Shown here in pieces: positions 15,115-18,149 of a stretch of DNA of 18,149 bases; the stretch's first letter is position 1, and every line of letters begins with the position of its first letter. Source of the stretch: JAVBQG01 sp031549185 (GTDB lineage: Bacteria; Synergistota; Synergistia; Synergistales; Synergistaceae); the NCBI GenBank assembly GCA_031549185.1, contig JAVBQG010000056.1, positions 1 to 18,149 of the forward strand, written 5' to 3'. The notes beneath the pieces were generated by a model that saw only the letters and a program-made list of their open reading frames with translations, was not told where the DNA came from and searched no databases. A program made the position numbers and the translations under genes.

Positions 15115-16530
15115 CTATATCGTCTTCTGCTTTGTCGTCTTGTGCATGTACATGAGCTCGTCGGCTTTGGAGATCAGTTTGTCCAGCGATGAATATTCCC
15201 TCTCCGGCCACACTTCGACGATGCCGTAGCTGAAGCGATGATCGTAGAGCTTGTCGGCAAAGTGCTTGAGCATGTCGAACTCCTCGTCGATCTTCCCCAT
15301 GATCTTCCTCGCCTGATTCTCCGAGCAGTCGTAGAGGCAGAGCAGAAATTCGTCTCCTCCCCACCTGCAGAGTACGTCCGAGCCGCGGCTGAAAGTTCTG
15401 ATCGCGTGGACGAAGGAGGTGATCAGATGGTCGCCTTCGTCGTGGCCGTATAGATCGTTGACATTTTTAAGCCCGTCCAGATCCAGAAAACAGAGGCAGG
15501 AGAGCACGCCCGCCCCGATGCCCTTCCGGAGGGTCTCGTCAAGTGTTTTATAGCCCCACTCCCTGTTGAACGTTCCGGTCATATGGTCGACGGACGCAAA
15601 GTGCTGCAGGCGCTCCTCGTTTCGTTTCAACTCCGTGATGTCCGTCGCCGTCTCCAGGTGAACTTGCCGTCCGTCGATCCATGTGATGACGGAGTCGTTC
15701 AGGAGATACCACCTTTTCGTGACCGTATTCTGAAACTCCCACTTGTATGGCCCGCCCGGGCGGCCGTTCTCGTCGAAGAGCCTTGAGGTCGGGCACCATA
15801 GACATGGCCCCGTCTGGCCCTTTTGCAGGATGCTCCAGCACGGCTTGCCCTTGCCGTGCGCAAGCGCTGGAAATATTTTTCTCATGTAGTGGTTGGCGAA
15901 GAGAATCTCGTAGGAGTCGATGTCTGATACATAAATGGGCATATCGATATTGTCCAGCACGGTCTGAAATATTTCGTGGATTTGTTTCGTCTCTTTCGCC
16001 GTGTGTTTGTGAAGGACCAGAGGGGTAATCAAAGCCGTGGAAATTTTCAGAAGTTGAACCTCTTCGTCTGTCCAGGCCCTCTTTCGCTCGCACTCGTCGT
16101 AGCCGACAAACCCCAGCAGCTCGCCGTCGGTGATCATGGGGAGGATGGCAAGCGCCTTGATTCCCTGAGGGTCGAGCAACTTTCTGTCTGGCTCCGGCAG
16201 AGACGAAACGTCGTCGACGATGAACGTGCCGCTGGCGATGCGCCCTATATCGAACTTGTTCGAGTCGAAATCCTGACAAAAATCAATCTGCGACTCAGTC
16301 CCCGGCGAGCACCATTCGTAGGTATTGGAACAGAAGCCGGGTTTCGTAAACTCGAAGACGTAGAGCCTGTTTGCATCGATGAAGCTGCCCACGGTAGCGA
16401 GGATCTTATCGACTGTCGAATCGATATCCTGCAGGTCGTAGGTATTCGTAACCACGCTGAGGAGGAGATTCTGAACATCCTGCAGGGCGATTCCTCGGGG
16501 GCCGTTCCCGTTTATTTTCTTTTCCGCCAT
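15115..16530 (-). CDS. GAF-PAS-GGDEF diguanylate cyclase
   Basis: 471 residues from the ATG at 16528-16530, with AGGGG 8 nt upstream on the minus strand. A longer open frame continues through the tRNA genes and is spurious. No membrane segment is visible, so it is probably cytoplasmic. Residues about 20-172 form a GAF domain (with EFTKPGF and PMITDGELLGFVGYDE), and about 185-300 a PAS domain containing Cys231, Cys243 and Cys246 in a PCW...GPCLWCP arrangement. From about 312 comes a GGDEF domain: DHMTGTFNR, the FLDLDGLKNVND metal site, and GGDEF intact at 391-395. RGSD (382-385), five residues before it, is the RxxD inhibitory site for c-di-GMP feedback. It should make c-di-GMP from GTP in response to an unknown ligand or redox state. 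Confidence 0.94.
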   Translation of the reverse strand: MAEKKINGNGPRGIALQDVQNLLLSVVTNTYDLQDIDSTVDKILATVGSFIDANRLYVFEFTKPGFCSNTYEWCSPGTESQIDFCQDFDSNKFDIGRIASGTFIVDDVSSLPEPDRKLLDPQGIKALAILPMITDGELLGFVGYDECERKRAWTDEEVQLLKISTALITPLVLHKHTAKETKQIHEIFQTVLDNIDMPIYVSDIDSYEILFANHYMRKIFPALAHGKGKPCWSILQKGQTGPCLWCPTSRLFDENGRPGGPYKWEFQNTVTKRWYLLNDSVITWIDGRQVHLETATDITELKRNEERLQHFASVDHMTGTFNREWGYKTLDETLRKGIGAGVLSCLCFLDLDGLKNVNDLYGHDEGDHLITSFVHAIRTFSRGSDVLCRWGGDEFLLCLYDCSENQARKIMGKIDEEFDMLKHFADKLYDHRFSYGIVEVWPEREYSSLDKLISKADELMYMHKTTKQKTI

Positions 16531-16733
16531 GAAGCCATCCCCTAAAATAACTTTCATTTCCAATTGGCGTATGGTAGCGTATGATCTTGTAAAAAACAAG
16601 GATTTACCGATGATTTCACAGAAAACCCTGGGATGGTGTTTACGAAAACGATCGGATTCTTTATCTCTGCGAGTGCTCGAAAAAGAGCGGCTCCCTGCTT
16701 TGCGCGGATGTGCGGGTATGTGGAGAGAAGTAC

Positions 16734-16761
16734 TTGACGTATGGGAAAAAGCATGTAGAAT
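16734..16761 (+). promoter_or_regulatory. Promoter of the tRNA-Thr / tRNA-Tyr cluster
   Basis: TTGACG (16734-16739), 16-nt spacer, TAGAAT (16756-16761), each 5 of 6 to consensus and about 50 nt before the tRNA-Thr. The remaining sequence between 16531 and 16733 shows no gene that I can support. Confidence 0.7.
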
Positions 16762-16811
16762 ACGGAATGTTCGACGCCAGCGGGGGCTTCCGATGCGCGC
16801 GGACGGCAAGT

Positions 16812-16887
16812 GCCGGTGTAGCTCAGTTGGTAGAGCAGCTGACTTGTAATCAGCAGGTCGTCCGTTCGAATCGGATCGCCGGCTCCA
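16812..16887 (+). tRNA. tRNA-Thr(UGU)
   Basis: A complete cloverleaf of 76 nt including an encoded CCA. The acceptor stem GCCGGUG pairs with CGCCGGC, with one U-G. The D arm has GCTCAGTTGGTAGAGC. The anticodon stem GCTGA/TCAGC encloses loop CTTGTAA with anticodon TGT, which reads ACA and other ACN threonine codons. The T arm contains GTTCGAATC. It is expressed from the promoter at 16734. In many bacteria a Thr-Tyr-Gly-Thr tRNA cluster precedes the EF-Tu gene, which fits the tRNA-Tyr fragment that follows. Confidence 0.97.
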
Positions 16888-16900
16888 GAGCAGCCAATGT

Positions 16901-16940
16901 GGTGGGATGGCCGAGTGGTCAAAGGCAACAGACTGTAAAT
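16901..16940 (+). pseudogene. 5' half of tRNA-Tyr(GUA), interrupted after the anticodon loop
   Basis: GGTGGGA would be the 5' acceptor strand. It is followed by a good D arm (GCC ... GGC with GAGTGGTCAAA), the 5' anticodon strand ACAGA (16928-16932) and the loop CTGTAAA (16933-16939), with anticodon GTA. The next base is T as expected, but the sequence then reads GCCGTACTG, where the stem needs TCTGT. No variable arm, T arm or 3' acceptor strand can be found downstream. The break coincides with a drop in GC content, as expected for integration at a tRNA anticodon site. The missing half is not elsewhere in this window. Confidence 0.85.
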
Positions 16941-16983
16941 GCCGTACTGAATCGCTACATTCCATCAGAAAAAGTCCCGAAGC

Positions 16984-17017
16984 AAGACGGTGAGCCATTC
17001 CAGCCACCGTCTTTTTC
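16984..17017 (+). terminator. Rho-independent terminator just inside the element
   Basis: AAGACGGTG (16984-16992) pairs perfectly with CACCGTCTT (17005-17013) around a 12-nt loop, and the right arm runs on into further T residues (17014-17016). It lies about 45 nt after the tRNA-Tyr break. It would end read-through from the tRNA promoter and isolate the element's own transcription. Confidence 0.75.
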
Positions 17018-17018
17018 T

Positions 17019-17116
17019 TTGACACTTTGAGTGCCAATGGGCAACAGATTTAAAGTGGCAGCAAACGTGTCTGTGTCAAGCTGTACCAAGGCTCGAAAAA
17101 TCTGATACCCTGACAC
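17019..17116. repeat. Three copies of a TGACAC motif near the junction
   Basis: TTGACAC at 17019-17025, its inverted copy GTGTCAA at 17073-17079, and TGACAC at 17111-17116. Three copies in under 100 bp, 80-180 bp from the tRNA break, resemble arm-type recombinase sites. They could also be operators. The rest of 17040-17230 shows no reading frame that I can support. Confidence 0.35.
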
Positions 17117-17190
17117 AATCTCACAGCATTTTTTCGACTCAAAAAACCCCCCTGAACCATTGCTATGACTAAGAAATTTTGTGACGCCCA

Positions 17191-17223
17191 CTATGTGAAG
17201 GAGACTATACCACCTACACATAG
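17191..17223 (+). repeat. Inverted repeat in the element's non-coding region
   Basis: CTATGTG (17191-17197) and CACATAG (17217-17223) are perfect inverted 7-mers with 19 nt between. The right arm also belongs to a second small palindrome, ACCTA-caca-TAGGT (17212-17225). It could form an RNA hairpin or bind a dimeric repressor. Confidence 0.4.
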
Positions 17224-17238
17224 GTAATCGTAATGGGG

Positions 17239-17375
17239 AAAGGGGGGAAACATAAAGTTGAAGAATGATGTTCTATAGTGTTCTATAGCTATCTGAAGAG
17301 AACTATAGTGTACTACTACATTTGATACTTGTTTACCCCCCTTTTCTCTTTATCAAGAGACTACAGGAGGTAAAC
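17239..17375 (+). promoter_or_regulatory. Leader with three competing pairing segments masking the ribosome site
   Basis: Segment B, GTTTACCCCC (17331-17340), is complementary to segment C, GGAGGTAAAC (17366-17375), in 9 of 10 positions. C contains the whole GGAGG ribosome site. Between them TCTCTT-TATC-AAGAGA (17345-17360) forms a nested 6-bp hairpin. B extended to 17344 is also complementary to upstream segment A, AAAGGGGGGAAAC (17239-17251), with a single bulge. A-B and B-C pairing exclude each other. Confidence 0.5.
17269..17308 (+). promoter_or_regulatory. Helically phased CTATAG cluster upstream of the polymerase gene
   Basis: CTATAG occurs at 17273, 17283 and 17303, so the copies are spaced 10 and 20 bp apart and lie on one face of the helix. 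The first two belong to a perfect tandem repeat of TGTTCTATAG (17269-17288). CTATAG is also the core just before the start site in T7-type promoters. No convincing host sigma-70 promoter is visible around it. Confidence 0.45.
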
Positions 17376-17378
17376 ACA

Positions 17379-18059
17379 ATGTCATCAAATGAGAATTGGT
17401 TCCTCACCTTACGCGCTCAGGAAGAGTACAAAGACATCCCCGACACACTCCTCCAAAGACAAGTAAACCTTGAATGTCTCATGAAAACCGAAGGACTCCT
17501 CAGACACGACAGAGAGGTTGAACAAGCCAAGGGAAACGAACTAGAGAGTACGACATCCTACGGAAGAGCACTGCTTCGCGACAACCTCAAGCCGATTGCC
17601 GACGAAATTGCGCAGCAGTTTATTGAGATCAATTCGGGAAAACCCGGTCTAGGCAACTCCGCAATGAAGCCATTATCAGAACTCACCCCGGAAACAATAT
17701 CATTCATCGCCCTCAGAAGCCTACTCAACACAATCTCATACGAACATACCCTCCAATTTGTGGCTATCGGTATTGGCAATCAAATTGAGGATGAAATTCG
17801 TTACAGCAAATTCGAGAAAGAAGCATCCGAACGTTTCAGCTTTGCTGTACGTCGAGCCGAACGCAGTACGACCTATCACCGCAAGCGTAAAGCCATGAAC
17901 ACAATGATGCTGCACACAGCGCAAGGCGTGTTCGACGGTATGCCTCACCCCGAGTTGAATTGGGAGTCTTGGCCGTTGGAAAAGAAGCTCAACATCGGAA
18001 CACGTCTTATTGTCAACGCCGGAGAAAAAATGCATGATAATGGCGGTCAAAAAATGTAG
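17379..18059 (+). CDS. N-terminal domain fragment of a T7-type single-subunit RNA polymerase
   Basis: 226 residues from an ATG with GGAGG 8 nt upstream. The sequence follows the N-terminal domain of T7-like RNA polymerases in order: QRQVNLECLM, TTSYGRALL (58-66), PIADEIAQQF, LTPETISFIALRSLLNTIS (102-120), LQFVAIGIGNQIEDEIRY (125-142), YHRKRKAMNTMM, then NWESWPLEKKLNIGTRLI (194-211). Full enzymes are about 800-900 residues. This one stops at about residue 226, before the palm and fingers with the catalytic aspartates, so it cannot polymerise alone. The conserved match ends near residue 211-215, some dozen residues before the stop, which suggests a break in the gene rather than a designed end. 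It could instead be a small N-terminal-domain protein. Its codon use is less GC-biased than the host genes. Confidence 0.8.
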   Translation: MSSNENWFLTLRAQEEYKDIPDTLLQRQVNLECLMKTEGLLRHDREVEQAKGNELESTTSYGRALLRDNLKPIADEIAQQFIEINSGKPGLGNSAMKPLSELTPETISFIALRSLLNTISYEHTLQFVAIGIGNQIEDEIRYSKFEKEASERFSFAVRRAERSTTYHRKRKAMNTMMLHTAQGVFDGMPHPELNWESWPLEKKLNIGTRLIVNAGEKMHDNGGQKM

Positions 18060-18085
18060 GTTCTCGGCGACGAGCGGGGTCGATC

Positions 18086-18149
18086 TCAGGCGTTCCGTTC
18101 GTACAAAGTATTCACGATCTGCTGTTTCTGTTTCATGAATTCCTTCCGT
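18086..18149 (-). CDS. C-terminal end of an unknown leftward gene
   Basis: The minus-strand frame enters from the right edge and ends at TGA (18086-18088). The visible 20 residues end in QQIVNTLYERNA. The stretch is too short to recognise. It could be the tail of a transposase that broke the polymerase gene, of another element gene, or of a host gene. The 26 nt between the two facing stops is GC-rich, with no clear terminator. Confidence 0.35.
   Translation of the reverse strand, partial: RKEFMKQKQQIVNTLYERNA

Larger units (their letters stand above)
16941..18059 (+). mobile_element. Left part of an integrated T7-like phage or related element
   Basis: From the break in tRNA-Tyr the DNA is clearly AT-richer and its gene uses less GC-biased codons than all genes to the left. 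It carries a terminator, repeated motifs, a structured leader and a T7-type RNA polymerase N-terminal reading frame. No integrase gene lies in the window and the right boundary is not certain. I place it provisionally at the end of the polymerase frame, where composition changes again. A prophage, a prophage remnant or an integrated plasmid are all possible. Confidence 0.6.

Noticed and set aside
16531..17037. A 5' extension of the GGDEF gene to 640 codons, reaching 17037 on the minus strand
   Set aside because: It runs antisense through the tRNA-Thr and tRNA-Tyr sequences and has no ribosome site. The ATG at 16530 has AGGGG at proper spacing and matches the start of the GAF domain.
16901..17040. 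A group I intron interrupting tRNA-Tyr
   Set aside because: The break is near a position where tRNA introns occur, but no intron core, guide pairing or downstream 3' exon can be seen, and a phage-type gene with its own leader follows.
17322..17378. An upstream TTG start for the polymerase fragment at 17322
   Set aside because: It has no ribosome site and would translate through the leader hairpins. ATG 17379 has GGAGG at 8 nt.
1..18149. CRISPR arrays, rRNA genes, complete insertion sequences
   Set aside because: I saw no regularly spaced long repeats, rRNA-like sequence, or transposase with terminal repeats inside the window.

Overview
The window looks like chromosomal DNA of a GC-rich, diderm anaerobe, with an AT-richer mobile-element fragment at its right end. 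My best guess is a member of the Synergistota. This rests on the mix of an SLH-bearing exported protein, an LTA-synthase-like enzyme beside a BcsA-like glycosyltransferase, very GC-rich third positions, and strong Shine-Dalgarno sites with ATG, GTG and TTG starts. No database search was possible, so the phylum is inference.

Layout. 1-4700: a leftward cell-envelope cluster. A membrane phosphoglycerol-transferase (LTA synthase) homologue, a processive GT2 glycosyltransferase and an exported protein with a Lys/Thr and Pro/Ala tail end at a bidirectional terminator (160-197). The first 23 bases hold the start of another leftward gene. 4700-6900: a rightward group of a small membrane protein, an MscS-type channel that appears to start at an ATT codon, and a DJ-1/PfpI-family protein. 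6912-8657: a convergent leftward gene for an exported SLH plus phosphodiester-glycosidase (NAGPA) protein. 8860-10607: a translationally coupled DUF2157 / GDYXXLXY membrane pair.

10645-15105: a compact aspartate-family amino-acid operon, thrC-thrB-lysC-asd. It has a near-consensus promoter, overlapping or abutting genes, and a strong bidirectional terminator. It supplies aspartate kinase, aspartate semialdehyde dehydrogenase, homoserine kinase and threonine synthase. Homoserine dehydrogenase is absent from the cluster. 15115-16530: a leftward GAF-PAS-GGDEF diguanylate cyclase with intact active and inhibitory sites.

16734-18149: a promoter drives an intact tRNA-Thr(UGU), followed by only the 5' half of a tRNA-Tyr(GUA). 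Its sequence breaks off just after the anticodon loop and runs into AT-richer foreign DNA. That DNA holds a terminator, recurring TGACAC motifs, three helically phased CTATAG motifs, and a leader with three mutually exclusive pairing segments, one of which masks the ribosome binding site. Next comes a 226-codon reading frame that closely resembles the N-terminal domain of T7-type single-subunit RNA polymerases and stops before the catalytic domain. A second composition change and the end of an unknown leftward gene follow. This looks like the left end of a T7-like prophage or related element inserted in the tRNA cluster, and it is the most interesting part of the window.
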